Shown: piece by piece, positions 1-8,160 of the stretch
How positions within the stretch are numbered: the first letter of the stretch is position 1
How the letters are laid out: the number at the start of each line of letters is the position of its first letter
DNA from: an uncultured Oscillospiraceae bacterium
GTDB lineage: Bacteria; Bacillota; Clostridia; Oscillospirales; Oscillospiraceae
Assembly (NCBI GenBank): GCA_947585425.1
Contig: CANPWZ010000004.1
Coordinates: forward strand, 58,828 to 122,827
Direction of reading: 5' to 3'
DNA: 64,000 nt
The notes under the pieces: generated by a model
Told to the model about the DNA's origin: nothing
Databases searched by the model: none
What the model saw: only the letters and a program-made list of their open reading frames with translations
Made by a program: the position numbers and the translations under genes

Positions 1-209
1 CCGTCGGGACCTGGACGGTGGGAGGGATGTCCTCCCTGACGCTGGTGATCGGGGGCTCCTATGGCCTGTCCCCGCTGGTGAAAAAACGGGCCGACCTGCG
101 GCTGTCCATGTCGGAGATGACCTTTCCCCACCATTTGGCCCGGGTGATGACGCTGGAGCAGCTCTACCGGGCCTTCAAGATCCAGGAGGGCTCCGACTAT
201 CACAAGTGA
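1..209 (+). CDS. rlmH: RlmH, 23S rRNA (pseudouridine1915-N3)-methyltransferase, C-terminal part
   Basis: Only the last 69 residues or so are in the window; the gene starts upstream and reads in the frame beginning at base 3. The visible part has the end of the SPOUT methyltransferase fold: a glycine-rich IGGSYGLS segment that forms part of the trefoil knot holding S-adenosylmethionine, then [15 protein letters not shown] and the family's terminal EQLYRA...YHK signature. RlmH methylates pseudouridine 1915 in helix 69 of 23S rRNA in the assembled 70S ribosome. The TGA at 207-209 is followed 60 bp later by lysA. The C-terminal signature is highly specific, so the call is firm although the start is missing. 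Confidence 0.93.
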   Translation, partial: VGTWTVGGMSSLTLVIGGSYGLSPLVKKRADLRLSMSEMTFPHHLARVMTLEQLYRAFKIQEGSDYHK

Positions 210-269
210 TTGACAACCGCCCCCGGCTGATTTATCATCTTAGCATATCCTCTGGAAGGAGACAGACAG

Positions 270-1526
270 ATGAAAAAGCCCTTCCTCACCCTGGCCCAGG
301 CCCGGGAGATCAAAAAGACCTATCCCACCCCGTTCCACATCTACGACGAGGCGGGCATCCGCCGCACCGCGCGGGCGCTGAACGCCGCCTTTGCCTGGAA
401 CATGGGGTTCAGGGAGTATTTCGCCGTCAAGGCTACTCCCAACCCGGCCATCCTCAAGATCCTGCGGGAGGAGGGCTGCGGCGTGGACTGCTCCTCCCTC
501 ACCGAGCTGATGATGTCCGACCGCTGCGGCTTTTCCGGCCATGAGATCATGTTCTCCTCCAACGAGACCCCGGCGGAGGAGTTTGAGCTGGCGGATCGGT
601 TGGGGGCCATCATCAACCTGGACGACCTGACCCATGTGGACTTCCTGTACAAGACCCTGGGCCATGTGCCCGAGACGGTGTGCTGCCGCTTCAACCCCGG
701 CGGCACCTTCACCCTGGGGGAGAGCAAGGAGGGCTTCCAGGTGATGGACAACCCGGGCCAGGCCAAGTACGGCATGACCCCGGACCAGCTCATCGAGGCG
801 TTTCGGAAATTGAAAGCGCTGGGGGCCAAGCGGTTCGGCATCCATGCCTTCCTGGCCTCCAACACCCTGTCCAACGACTACTATCCCGCCCTGGCCCGCA
901 TCCTGTTCCAGACGGCTGCGGACGCGGCGGAGCGGACCGGCTGTCAGATCGCCTTCATCAACCTGTCCGGCGGGGTGGGGGTGCCCTACCGCCCGGAGCA
1001 GCCCGCCAACGACATCGCCGCCATCGGCGAGGGGGTGCGGAGGGCCTTTGAGGAGGTCATGGTGCCCGTCGGCCTGGGGGAGACCGCCATCTTCACCGAG
1101 CTGGGCCGGTTCATGCTGGCCCCCAACGGCCACCTGGTCACCACCGCCGTCCATGAAAAACACATCTGGAAGGAGTACATCGGGGTGGACGCCTGCGCCG
1201 CCAACCTGATGCGCCCCGCCATTTACGGGGCCTATCACCATATCACGGTGCTGGGTAAGGAGGACGCCCCCTGCGACCACGTCTACGACGTGGTAGGCTC
1301 CCTCTGCGAGAACAGCGACAAGTTCGCCGTCGACAGGCCGCTCCCCAAAATCGACATGGGGGACGTCCTGGTCATCCACGACGCCGGTGCCCACGGCTTT
1401 TCCATGGGCTACAATTACAACGGCAAGCTGCGCTCCGCCGAGCTGCTGCTGAAGGAGGACGGCTCGGTGGAGCTGATCCGCCGGGCGGAGACCCCCGACG
1501 ATTACTTCGCCACCCTGATCTGGTGA
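270..1526 (+). CDS. lysA: Diaminopimelate decarboxylase-like PLP enzyme
   Basis: 418 residues, fold-type III PLP-dependent decarboxylase (alanine racemase-like barrel plus beta domain). The Schiff-base lysine lies in YFAVKATPNPAILK (about residue 50), a glycine-rich phosphate-binding segment follows (NLSGGVG), and the C-terminal half has GSLCENSDKFA, the active-site cysteine motif of the partner subunit, and AGAHGFSMGYNYN. It would decarboxylate meso-diaminopimelate to lysine. The start is ATG with GGAAGGAG 9 bp upstream. The sequence is somewhat unlike textbook LysA around HAFLASN, where the usual motif is HIGS, so a related amino-acid decarboxylase (for example carboxynorspermidine decarboxylase-like) cannot be excluded, although the length and the CENSD motif favour LysA. 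Confidence 0.85.
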   Translation: MKKPFLTLAQAREIKKTYPTPFHIYDEAGIRRTARALNAAFAWNMGFREYFAVKATPNPAILKILREEGCGVDCSSLTELMMSDRCGFSGHEIMFSSNETPAEEFELADRLGAIINLDDLTHVDFLYKTLGHVPETVCCRFNPGGTFTLGESKEGFQVMDNPGQAKYGMTPDQLIEAFRKLKALGAKRFGIHAFLASNTLSNDYYPALARILFQTAADAAERTGCQIAFINLSGGVGVPYRPEQPANDIAAIGEGVRRAFEEVMVPVGLGETAIFTELGRFMLAPNGHLVTTAVHEKHIWKEYIGVDACAANLMRPAIYGAYHHITVLGKEDAPCDHVYDVVGSLCENSDKFAVDRPLPKIDMGDVLVIHDAGAHGFSMGYNYNGKLRSAELLLKEDGSVELIRRAETPDDYFATLIW

Positions 1527-1538
1527 GCGGACGAAACG

Positions 1539-1565
1539 CGCCCGGAGGCGTCATGCCTCCGGGCG
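1539..1565 (+). terminator. Hairpin after lysA
   Basis: An 11-bp perfect GC-rich stem with a 5-nt loop (GTCAT) lies 12 bp after the lysA stop and 12 bp before the tRNA. There is no U tract, so it may only pause or attenuate transcription. Confidence 0.45.
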
Positions 1566-1577
1566 GGAAGTGAATAC

Positions 1578-1616
1578 GCACCCGTGGTGAAATTGGTATA
1601 CACGATGGATTTAGGT
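1578..1616 (+). pseudogene. 5' half of host tRNA-Leu(TAG), split by element insertion
   Basis: Starts with the acceptor strand GCACCCG, then a Leu-type D arm and the anticodon-stem strand ATGGA plus the loop TTTAGGT. After the loop the sequence no longer pairs (GCTGT instead of TCCAT). The missing 3' half is at 21109-21161. Joined at the shared TTTAGGT, the two parts give an 85-nt tRNA with a perfect acceptor stem (GCACCCG/CGGGTGC), a perfect anticodon stem (ATGGA/TCCAT) and a perfect T stem (AGGGG/CCCCT), with anticodon TAG. The host gene is therefore interrupted in its anticodon loop. Confidence 0.93.
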
Positions 1617-1642
1617 GCTGTAACCTCAGTGAAGGTTTTTTG
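1610..1642 (+). other. attL: core plus one arm of the element's attachment site
   Basis: Core TTTAGGT at 1610-1616, then an inner arm (1613-1642) carrying ACCTCAGTGAAGG. The reverse complement of this arm matches the inner arm of the right end (21080-21109) at 26 of 30 positions. Joining both arms around the TT dinucleotide recreates a 62-bp near-perfect dyad, the expected form of a serine integrase attP. Confidence 0.85.
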
Positions 1643-1668
1643 AACAAACAGGGCATGGCCCGTAACAA
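1640..1668 (+). promoter_or_regulatory. Possible promoter of the element's tRNA-Leu
   Basis: TTGAAC, 17-bp spacer, TAACAA, ending 8 bp before the tRNA. The -10 box is poor. Transcription from the surviving promoter of the host tRNA upstream of attL could equally drive this gene. Confidence 0.4.
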
Positions 1669-1676
1669 TTGAATAC

Positions 1677-1760
1677 GCGGGCATGGTGTAATGGTAGCCA
1701 CGGTGGTCTTAGGAGCCACTGGAGAAATCCGTGCAGGTTCGAATCCTGTTGCCCGCACCA
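1677..1760 (+). tRNA. tRNA-Leu(TAG), complete, carried by the element
   Basis: 84 nt including CCA. Acceptor GCGGGCA pairs with TGCCCGC. The anticodon arm is GTGGT-CTTAGGA-GCCAC with TAG at positions 34-36. It has a long type II variable arm and a T arm around TTCGAAT. Its sequence differs strongly from the interrupted host tRNA, so it is not a duplication made by insertion. It lies 61 bp inside attL. Its anticodon loop, CTTAGGA, differs from the TTTAGGT core at both ends, so it should not itself be a target of the recombinase. It probably restores decoding of CUA (and other CUN) codons lost by splitting the host gene. Confidence 0.95.
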
Positions 1761-1763
1761 AAA

Positions 1764-1814
1764 GCACCCACTCTCAGCAGGCGTTATTGCCAAACTGGGG
1801 GTGGGTGCCTTTGG
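1764..1814 (+). terminator. Probable terminator after the element's tRNA
   Basis: GCACCCAC at 1764-1771 pairs with GTGGGTGC at 1801-1808, followed by CTTTGG. The loop is long (29 nt) and the T tract is short, so it is a weak call. Confidence 0.4.
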
Positions 1815-1816
1815 TG

Positions 1817-2062
1817 TTAATTTGCTCGATAATAAGCGTCAATTTCACGGGAAAGAGTTTCTTTCAACGCCACCAACTCCCACTTCATGGCCTGCTTATT
1901 TGCTGGGCTATATCTGCGATTATCGCTATTATCAATCAATTCCTCGCAGAGCTTATGAATGACATCATTTGCGTGCCGTACATCTTGATAAGGGCTGCCC
2001 ATTACCATCCCGCATTGAATCGCAGCGGCATAGCTTTTCTTAAGATTATCAAGTTCAGTCAT
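1817..2062 (-). CDS. Small protein at the end of the restriction operon, unknown function
   Basis: 81 residues from ATG at 2062, preceded by AGTGGGG. A longer GTG frame starting at 2113 exists, but its extra sequence has a low-complexity YHHH run and no good ribosome site. The protein is predicted helical, with regular charge spacing (ELDNLKKSYAAAIQ...), and has no motif I recognise. It is the last of five same-strand genes (hsdR, hsdM, hsdS, HEPN gene, this gene), with 86 bp between the HEPN stop and this start. Position suggests a partner, antitoxin or regulator for the HEPN protein, but nothing in the sequence proves that. Confidence 0.65.
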   Translation of the reverse strand: MTELDNLKKSYAAAIQCGMVMGSPYQDVRHANDVIHKLCEELIDNSDNRRYSPANKQAMKWELVALKETLSREIDAYYRAN

Positions 2063-2148
2063 GTTTCTAACCCCACTTAATCTGCTCAAATGGTGATGGT
2101 AATTCTTTAACACTGCGAGCTATGGGAAAGGTACGCCCCATTGATAAC

Positions 2149-2700
2149 TCAAACTTCATCGTCCTCAATGTCCTCATCATCAATATAATCCAAAAATACA
2201 TCTTTTTTAAAGTCGTGAAAAACAACTCGGAAATTGTCCTGAATTTCATCATATAGGTCATATATTTCATCAAAAAGGGGCTTAGCTTTTCTTAACCTTT
2301 TGGGTATGTTATCCAAGTTGCTTTTCCGCATCTCGTGTACAGTATTATTTCTGAGTTGGTTAAGCTGCTCAACTTTTTTGATAAATTCTTCTTTGTGATT
2401 AAAACTAATAGAGGCATTCAGCATTTTAACATAGTCCCCGAACATTGTCTTACCCAACTTAGGAAAATGGATTGTTTCTGGATATATTGAAAGCTGAATC
2501 TGAAAGCGACAGTCCTCAATCAAGTGGTAACACATTGCCTCAACAATTTGGTGATACATAAGAAGTGCAGAAAGCATCCCAGGAAACGTATTTTCCTCAT
2601 AATATTTGTTGGCCAATTCATTCAAGAGTTCAAGATTATCAGCAAAACCAATACAAGGCCATTTCTCACTATCCATAATTCGATCCAGTATCTCATCCAT
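2149..2700 (-). CDS. HEPN-type protein in the type I restriction operon
   Basis: 183 residues, all-helical. It contains LRNNTVHEM, in which R117 and H122 form the R-x4-H motif of HEPN ribonucleases, after a long helical segment typical of the fold. The end is very acidic (DYIDDEDIEDDEV). ATG at 2700 has a GAGG site 8 nt upstream and lies 9 bp after the hsdS stop, so it is almost certainly co-transcribed with the restriction genes. HEPN proteins in defence loci usually cut RNA as a toxic back-up when primary immunity fails. Here that role is inferred from the motif and the neighbourhood. A non-catalytic structural HEPN is the main alternative. Confidence 0.7.
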   Translation of the reverse strand: MDEILDRIMDSEKWPCIGFADNLELLNELANKYYEENTFPGMLSALLMYHQIVEAMCYHLIEDCRFQIQLSIYPETIHFPKLGKTMFGDYVKMLNASISFNHKEEFIKKVEQLNQLRNNTVHEMRKSNLDNIPKRLRKAKPLFDEIYDLYDEIQDNFRVVFHDFKKDVFLDYIDDEDIEDDEV

Positions 2701-2709
2701 AGGTTTTCC

Positions 2710-4179
2710 TCACTTCAACCTCTCGCACACCGCCAGCAGCTCCTCCAGCCGGGTCACGATGCGTTTTTGCTCGGCGAGGGGTGGGAGAGGAATCATTATT
2801 CTTGAATAATGAGCATATCCGAAATTGGGTTGCATCCCCGACAATTGTTTCCTTAACTGCTCTTTGAAGAAAGGACTCTTACAAACATAATACAGGTAAG
2901 AGTTGTTTGCTAGGTCTCCAAAAAACCGCATTCTTAATGTGCTAGTATTAAGCATTATTATTTTATCAGAATCAAAAAATGCAATTTTCCCCCAACTACC
3001 ACCTGAACAGGAAGTAACAATATCCCCTTTACATAGAGTTAAGTGCTTGTACTTTTCTTCATATTCCTGAGTAGAAATATACAGCTCCTTCTTTGACAAA
3101 TCGACAGAATCCTCAAGAATATTAGTAACGCATAAAATCTGAGTACCTTCTGTACGATACTGCCACTTTCTTATGCCAGCTCCTTCTTGAATGATTGATA
3201 CATCGGATAGCTGCACCCATCTCCAAGTGCTAGGAATGCTATATTCATCAAGTTCTTCTTGATTATAGAACGGTTTTGTCTGAGACTTTTTATAAATCAG
3301 TGACTGTTCCAACAGTTCCTTTTTCTTCGCTTTTAATGCATCTACTAATGTTTCAGCGGTGCCCTCCTCGGGCCGCTGCTCCACCAGTTTCCCCTGAATG
3401 GCCAGTTGCAAAATGGACTTCTGCATATCGTCCGGGAACCGCCGGTTGAACGCCTCCAGGCGGCTCCACGCCTGCTCGTAGCGGTCAATGTAGGGCAGGA
3501 GTTCTTCGATTTTGGCGACGATGCGTTCCTGTTCGGCAAGAGGGGGGAGAGGAAAAACCAATTTATGAATGGCATTAGAAGATAACCCTTGTATCGCAAT
3601 CCCTTTCCCGCCAATCCATCCTGCATGTTTATAGAGGAAGAAAAGATAATAGAAATAAGTTATGTTGATTTCATAATATGGCCGAAGGCGATGGATGTGG
3701 TTTTGTATCCGCATCTCAAAATCAAAGGGCCAAATTGCTGCTCGTCCAATATCTCCGCCCTCACAAACAAGCAAGTCTCCTTTCCGTACAGTACATTTTT
3801 GAATTTCATCTTCCGTAAAAAACATTTCCTTGAGATTATCTAATTCAAATCTCGCCCAATATAGATTCGATGTAGTGATGTATTTTAAGCTATTACCTGC
3901 CCTATTTGAGGAATTTAAGGCTTTCCCGGTATTGTGTTGGAAAAGCTCTCCAAGTCTAATCCACTTCCAACTTTCCGGGATCTCAAACGGCTTTTCTTCC
4001 TCCGTGATCTCCGGCAGGGGCTTTTCCTTTTTGATCTTCCCTGCCTTGATGAGCCGCTGCCTCTCCGCCTGGATCTCCCGGTACAGCTCCTGGGCGGTAC
4101 CCTCCTCGGGCCGCTGTTCCACCAGTTTCCCCTGGATGGCCAGCTGCAAAATGCTGTTTTTCAACTCCTGCGGGGTCAT
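2710..4179 (-). CDS. hsdS: Type I restriction-modification specificity subunit HsdS
   Basis: 489 residues with the usual two target-recognition domains (about 70-220 and 300-450), each followed by a helical conserved region with the PLPPLAEQ(E/K)RIV motif. A repeated block, ILQLAIQGKLVEQRPEEGTA, appears at the N-terminus and again in the middle, showing the internal half-repeat architecture. HsdS selects the bipartite DNA site for the HsdM methylase and HsdR nuclease. Its ATG overlaps the hsdM stop by 4 bp (ATGA). The target-recognition parts are visibly AT-richer than the conserved regions, as expected when recognition domains are exchanged between strains. Confidence 0.95.
   Translation of the reverse strand: MTPQELKNSILQLAIQGKLVEQRPEEGTAQELYREIQAERQRLIKAGKIKKEKPLPEITEEEKPFEIPESWKWIRLGELFQHNTGKALNSSNRAGNSLKYITTSNLYWARFELDNLKEMFFTEDEIQKCTVRKGDLLVCEGGDIGRAAIWPFDFEMRIQNHIHRLRPYYEINITYFYYLFFLYKHAGWIGGKGIAIQGLSSNAIHKLVFPLPPLAEQERIVAKIEELLPYIDRYEQAWSRLEAFNRRFPDDMQKSILQLAIQGKLVEQRPEEGTAETLVDALKAKKKELLEQSLIYKKSQTKPFYNQEELDEYSIPSTWRWVQLSDVSIIQEGAGIRKWQYRTEGTQILCVTNILEDSVDLSKKELYISTQEYEEKYKHLTLCKGDIVTSCSGGSWGKIAFFDSDKIIMLNTSTLRMRFFGDLANNSYLYYVCKSPFFKEQLRKQLSGMQPNFGYAHYSRIMIPLPPLAEQKRIVTRLEELLAVCERLK
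3356..3415 (-). repeat. Internal hsdS repeat, copy 2
   Basis: 60 bp, nearly identical in direct orientation to 4094-4153, with only a few substitutions. It encodes the second copy of the conserved helix of HsdS. Such repeats let recombination exchange or remove a target-recognition domain. Confidence 0.9.
4094..4153 (-). repeat. Internal hsdS repeat, copy 1
   Basis: Partner of 3356-3415, at the N-terminal end of hsdS. The spacing of about 740 bp equals one target-recognition domain plus linker. Confidence 0.9.
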
Positions 4180-5654
4180 TGCGCCGTCCCTCCCAGCAGG
4201 GCGGTGATCTCCGCCAGCACCCGGTCGATCTCGGCATTCAGGGAGGCCCGCTCCTCCTCATACCGCTGGATCAGGTCCAGCGGGGCCAAAATCTCCTCCT
4301 CCTTGTGGGGGTAGCCGCACTGGTCCAGGTTGTAGCCCAGGTCCTCCGCCAGCTCCTTCGCCGTGAACTTCTTGGCCTTGTCGAAGCCGTCCTCGGACAA
4401 CTCCCGCCGGTCACTCCACCACGCCACCGCCGGGGCGAAGTGTTCCAGCTTCATGGGCTTGGTCTTGCTGAAATGCTTGTACCCCTCTGGCATATCCAGC
4501 CGGTAGAACCAAGTCTCCTTGGTGGGGCCGGTGCGGTCGAAGAACAGGATGTTGGTGGTGATGGAGGTGTAGGGAGAGAACACGCTGCCGGGCATACGGA
4601 TGACCGTGTGCAGGTTGAACTCGGACAGCAGCTTCTTCTTGATGTTGATCTTGGCGTTGTCGGTGCCGAACAGGAAGCCGTCGGGCAGGATCACGGCGGC
4701 CCTGCCGCCTTCTTTCAGGCGGTACAGGATGACAGACATGAAAAGGTCGGCGGTCTCGCTGCTGGCAAGATCGTCGGGGAAGTGGTTTTTCACGTCGGCC
4801 TTCTCGCTGCCGCCGTAGGGGGGATTCATCAGGACCACGTTGAACTGGTCGTCCTCGGTGTAGTCCAGCACATCCCGCAGCAGGGAGTTGTCGTGGTACA
4901 CCTGGGGCACGTCCAGGTCATGGAGCAGCATATTGGTGATGCAGAGCATATAGGGGAACTGCTTTTTCTCCACGCCGTAGACGGACTCGCCGCAGGCTTT
5001 CTCATCGTCGGTGGTCTTGACCTGTTTCCGCAGCTCCTTGAGCCAGCTGGTGAGGAACCCGCCGGTGCCGCAGGCGAAGTCCGCCATGCGCTCCCCGATG
5101 CGGGGCCGGATCATCTGGGCCATGAAGTCGGTGACGGCCCGGGGCGTGTAGAACTCGCCGGCGGACCCGGCGCTTTGCAGTTCTTTCAGGATAGTCTCGT
5201 AGATCTCCCCGAAGGCGTGGCTCTCCTCATAGTCGCTGAGGTCCAGCTCGTCGATGACGTTGATGACCTGGCGCAGCAGGACGCCGTCCTTCATGTAGTT
5301 GTTGGCGTCGGCGAAGGTGCTCTGCACGATGGCCTTTTTGATGGGGGTGGATGCGTCCACCGGCAGCTTTTTCAGCGTGGGAAACAGGGCGTTGTTGACG
5401 AAGTTCAGGAGCTGTTCCCCCGTCATGGCCTTGCCGCTCTTATCGTCATGGGCCCAATTCCGCCAGCGGCAGGGCGTGGGGATGATGGAGACGTAACCCC
5501 CGTCGTCCCACTCCCAGTCCTGTTCCTTCGCGTCGTATACTTTCAGAAACAGCAGCCACGCGATCTGCTCGATCCGCTGGGCGTCGCCATTGATGCCGGC
5601 GTCGTTACGCATAATATCACGGAGCCGCTTTACAAAGCCGGAGAGATTGCTCAT
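4176..5654 (-). CDS. hsdM: Type I restriction-modification methylase HsdM
   Basis: 492 residues. An N-terminal helical HsdM domain (about 1-140) precedes a class-gamma N6-adenine methyltransferase domain: motif I FACGTGGF (about 193-200) binds S-adenosylmethionine, and the catalytic motif IV NPPY is at 277-280. With HsdS it forms the modification enzyme that methylates adenine in both halves of the site. Its ATG lies 3 bp after the hsdR stop, and it overlaps hsdS by 4 bp, so the three subunits are translationally linked. Length and motifs are those of an intact enzyme. Confidence 0.97.
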   Translation of the reverse strand: MSNLSGFVKRLRDIMRNDAGINGDAQRIEQIAWLLFLKVYDAKEQDWEWDDGGYVSIIPTPCRWRNWAHDDKSGKAMTGEQLLNFVNNALFPTLKKLPVDASTPIKKAIVQSTFADANNYMKDGVLLRQVINVIDELDLSDYEESHAFGEIYETILKELQSAGSAGEFYTPRAVTDFMAQMIRPRIGERMADFACGTGGFLTSWLKELRKQVKTTDDEKACGESVYGVEKKQFPYMLCITNMLLHDLDVPQVYHDNSLLRDVLDYTEDDQFNVVLMNPPYGGSEKADVKNHFPDDLASSETADLFMSVILYRLKEGGRAAVILPDGFLFGTDNAKINIKKKLLSEFNLHTVIRMPGSVFSPYTSITTNILFFDRTGPTKETWFYRLDMPEGYKHFSKTKPMKLEHFAPAVAWWSDRRELSEDGFDKAKKFTAKELAEDLGYNLDQCGYPHKEEEILAPLDLIQRYEEERASLNAEIDRVLAEITALLGGTAQ

Positions 5655-5657
5655 AGT

Positions 5658-7988
5658 TTATCCCGCCTCATCTTTATATAGTAGGTCTTCTAACTCCTTG
5701 ACCGCCCTGAGGTAGCCGTCCTTGCCGCCGAAGTACCCGGCGATCTTGGAGGGCTTGCCCATCTTCAGGAAGGGGTCAAGTTTCAGTACCTCGGTCTTCT
5801 CGATCTCATAGATGCCGGTGTCCTTGTACTTGTCCAGCAGAGCCTCCAGCACCTCACGGGCCGCGCCGCTGTATCGGCTCAGGAAGTCCCGCTTCTTCAC
5901 GTTGTTGGCCCGCTCCCGGCGGGTCAGCGGTTTTTTGTCAAAGGCCACATGGCAGATGAAATCGAAGTCGTCCACGTCGGACATGCCTTGTTCCGCCTTC
6001 ATCGCCTCCAGGTCGATGCCCCGCTCCCGGAGCAGATCCCGGATCTCGGCCTTCTTCTGCCCGGCGGTCCACTTCCGAATGAAGTTGTCCAGGGAGGCGT
6101 ACTCGCCCAGGATGTTCTCTTTGGTGTAGTCCACGATGCTCTCCTGCCGGAGCAGGCGGCCATTGGCGTCGTAGACCGAGACTGTCTTGTGGATGATCTT
6201 CACCGTGCAGCCGTCCCGATCTACAATAGGCTTTTCTGTAGGAGGACCGGGCGGGGTAACAGGATCAGGGCCCGGACCCACCGGTGGCTTGGGCGCGCCT
6301 CCGGGCGTATAATTGGGATCGACCTCAAGCGGGCCATCCCAGTCCGGGTCGGCAAAGAGGCGGGTCACGTTGCGGAAGTCCATGACTGTGAAGTGGGTCT
6401 TGCCCTCTTTCTCCCGCAGCCGGGTGCCGCGCCCGATGATTTGCTTGAACTCTGTCATGGAGCCGATCATCTCGTCCAGCGCGATGAGCTTGGTCATCTT
6501 GCAGTCGGCCCCGGTGGACAGCAGCTTGGAGGTCGTGGCGATGACCGGGTATTTTGCGGAAACGGAGATAAAGTAATCCAGCTTGCTCTTGCCGTAATCA
6601 TCGCTGCCGGTGATACGGACCACATAGTCCGGGTTTTCCTTGACCATATCCGCGTTGAGGTTGACCAGGGCGATCCGCATACGCTCCGCCGCATCCTCGT
6701 TGGCGCAGAATACGATGGTTTTTGCTATTCTGTCGGTGCTTTTCAGATATTTGGTGATTTCCGCCGCCACCTGCTGGATGCGGTCCTCAATGACGATATT
6801 ATAGTCGAAGTCGCTGTTAGTGTAGACGCGGTCGGGGATCTCGTTGCCGAAAATGTCCCGCTGACCCTTCCGGGGCCGCCAACCATCGGAGATGTCCGTG
6901 GTGATATTGATGACCTTGAAGGGGGCCAGGAAGCCGTCCTCAATGCCCTCTTTCAGGCTGTAGGTGTAGACCGGCTCGCCGAAATAGCTCAGGTTGGAGA
7001 TATACTTGGTCTCTTTGGGCGTCGCGGTCATGCCAATCTGGGTGGCGCCGGAGAAATACTCCAAAATCCTGCGCCAGCGGCTTTCCTCCTTGGCCGAACC
7101 CCGGTGACACTCGTCCACGATGATCAGGTCAAAGAAGTCCGGCGAGAACAGTTCGCTGAAATGCTCCTGATCGTCGTCACCCACCAACTGCTGGTACAGG
7201 GAGAAGTAGACCTGGTGGGAGGTGATGGTGGTTCTGTCGTCCTTCGCCACATTGATTTTGTGGGTGACCTTCTCCAGCGGGGCAAAGTCCTGCTGGATGG
7301 ACTGGTCCACCAGGATGTTGCGGTCAGCCAGATAGAGGACCTTCCGCTTCATTCCGCTTTGCAGAAGACGGTAGACGATCTGAAAAGCGGTGTAGGTCTT
7401 GCCTGTTCCTGTGGCCATGACCAGCAGGAGCCGCTGCTGTCCTCTGGCGATGGCGTCTACGGTTCGGTTGATGGCGATGCGCTGGTAGTAGCGGGGCGGA
7501 TAGGTGGTCTGGCTGCTGTAATAGGGTTGGTCAATGATAGCCTCCTGGACCGGAAGCAGGCCGGACTCCGTTTTATAGCGGGCAATCAGCTCCGATTCGG
7601 TGGGGAACTCGTCCAAGGTTAGGGTTCGCTCTTTCCCGGTCAGAAAATCGTGTTCCGCGAAGCCGTCGCCGTTGGAACTGTACGCGAAGGGCAGATCCAG
7701 CATTTTGGCGTACTCCATCGCCTGCTGAAGGCCAAAGGAGATGCTGTGGTTGTTGTCCTTGGCCTCAATAATGGCGATAGGATTATTTGGACTCAGATAC
7801 AGAATGTAATCCGCCCGCTTCGGCTTCTCACGGACCACGAGGTTTCCCTTTAGATTTACTTTGCCATCGGTGATCTGCGTCTCCATCGTGATCTTGCCGA
7901 TATCCCACTTCGCGGTAATGGCCGGGGTAATGTACTGGAGCTTGATATCCTCCTCCGTCATGTCCTTTTTCGGTAGAATTGGGTTCAT
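5658..7988 (-). CDS. hsdR: Type I restriction endonuclease subunit HsdR (EcoEI-like)
   Basis: 776 residues from ATG 7988, chosen because GGGAGG stands 7 nt upstream; a longer frame from 8051 lacks such a site and adds an odd arginine-rich leader. The N-terminal nuclease domain shows D60 and E75-A-K77 (PD-(D/E)xK type). The helicase part has Walker A ATGTGKT (192-198) and a DECH box (292-295). A proline-rich linker precedes the C-terminal HsdM/HsdS-binding region. It translocates DNA using ATP and cuts at a distance from unmethylated sites. It is the first gene of the operon and has its own promoter at 8063-8090. Confidence 0.96.
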   Translation of the reverse strand: MNPILPKKDMTEEDIKLQYITPAITAKWDIGKITMETQITDGKVNLKGNLVVREKPKRADYILYLSPNNPIAIIEAKDNNHSISFGLQQAMEYAKMLDLPFAYSSNGDGFAEHDFLTGKERTLTLDEFPTESELIARYKTESGLLPVQEAIIDQPYYSSQTTYPPRYYQRIAINRTVDAIARGQQRLLLVMATGTGKTYTAFQIVYRLLQSGMKRKVLYLADRNILVDQSIQQDFAPLEKVTHKINVAKDDRTTITSHQVYFSLYQQLVGDDDQEHFSELFSPDFFDLIIVDECHRGSAKEESRWRRILEYFSGATQIGMTATPKETKYISNLSYFGEPVYTYSLKEGIEDGFLAPFKVINITTDISDGWRPRKGQRDIFGNEIPDRVYTNSDFDYNIVIEDRIQQVAAEITKYLKSTDRIAKTIVFCANEDAAERMRIALVNLNADMVKENPDYVVRITGSDDYGKSKLDYFISVSAKYPVIATTSKLLSTGADCKMTKLIALDEMIGSMTEFKQIIGRGTRLREKEGKTHFTVMDFRNVTRLFADPDWDGPLEVDPNYTPGGAPKPPVGPGPDPVTPPGPPTEKPIVDRDGCTVKIIHKTVSVYDANGRLLRQESIVDYTKENILGEYASLDNFIRKWTAGQKKAEIRDLLRERGIDLEAMKAEQGMSDVDDFDFICHVAFDKKPLTRRERANNVKKRDFLSRYSGAAREVLEALLDKYKDTGIYEIEKTEVLKLDPFLKMGKPSKIAGYFGGKDGYLRAVKELEDLLYKDEAG

Positions 7989-8062
7989 GCGTATACCTCC
8001 CTCGGCTTGTGCATCTGTCCGGGTATCTCCACGGCTGAAAGCAAATAACACTAACTTTTTTC

Positions 8063-8090
8063 AGTATAGCACAAAATAAGGAATCTTCAA
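8063..8090 (-). promoter_or_regulatory. Promoter of the hsdRMS operon
   Basis: On the minus strand: TTGAAG, 16-bp spacer, TATACT, ending 75 bp before the hsdR ATG. Confidence 0.7.
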
Positions 8091-8110
8091 GGAATTCCTT
8101 AGAAGATTCC
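8080..8110. repeat. Nested inverted repeat overlapping the hsdR promoter
   Basis: GGAATCTTC at 8080 pairs with GAAGATTCC ending at 8110, around an inner palindrome AAGGAATTCCTT. It covers the -35 box of the hsdR promoter and lies just after the second recombinase, so it may be an operator for restriction control or a terminator for the recombinase operon. Confidence 0.55.
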
Positions 8111-8160
8111 CATAAAAACGATTGATCAGGGCCAGTATTGCGTTATCGACGGCGCGTATC

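Noticed and set aside
240..1394. Long open frame on the minus strand opposite lysA
   Set aside because: Its translation is a valine/glycine-rich shadow typical of GC-rich antisense frames, has no ribosome site and lies exactly opposite a clear gene.
1578..1676. A single intron-containing tRNA-Leu or tandem tRNA pair at the left end
   Set aside because: The 5' piece does not pair with the sequence that follows, and its exact 3' half is found at 21109-21161, so it is a split gene and not an intron or a tandem copy.
5949..7622. 557-codon plus-strand frame opposite hsdR
   Set aside because: Antisense shadow: low-complexity composition, no start signal, while hsdR on the other strand has all expected motifs.
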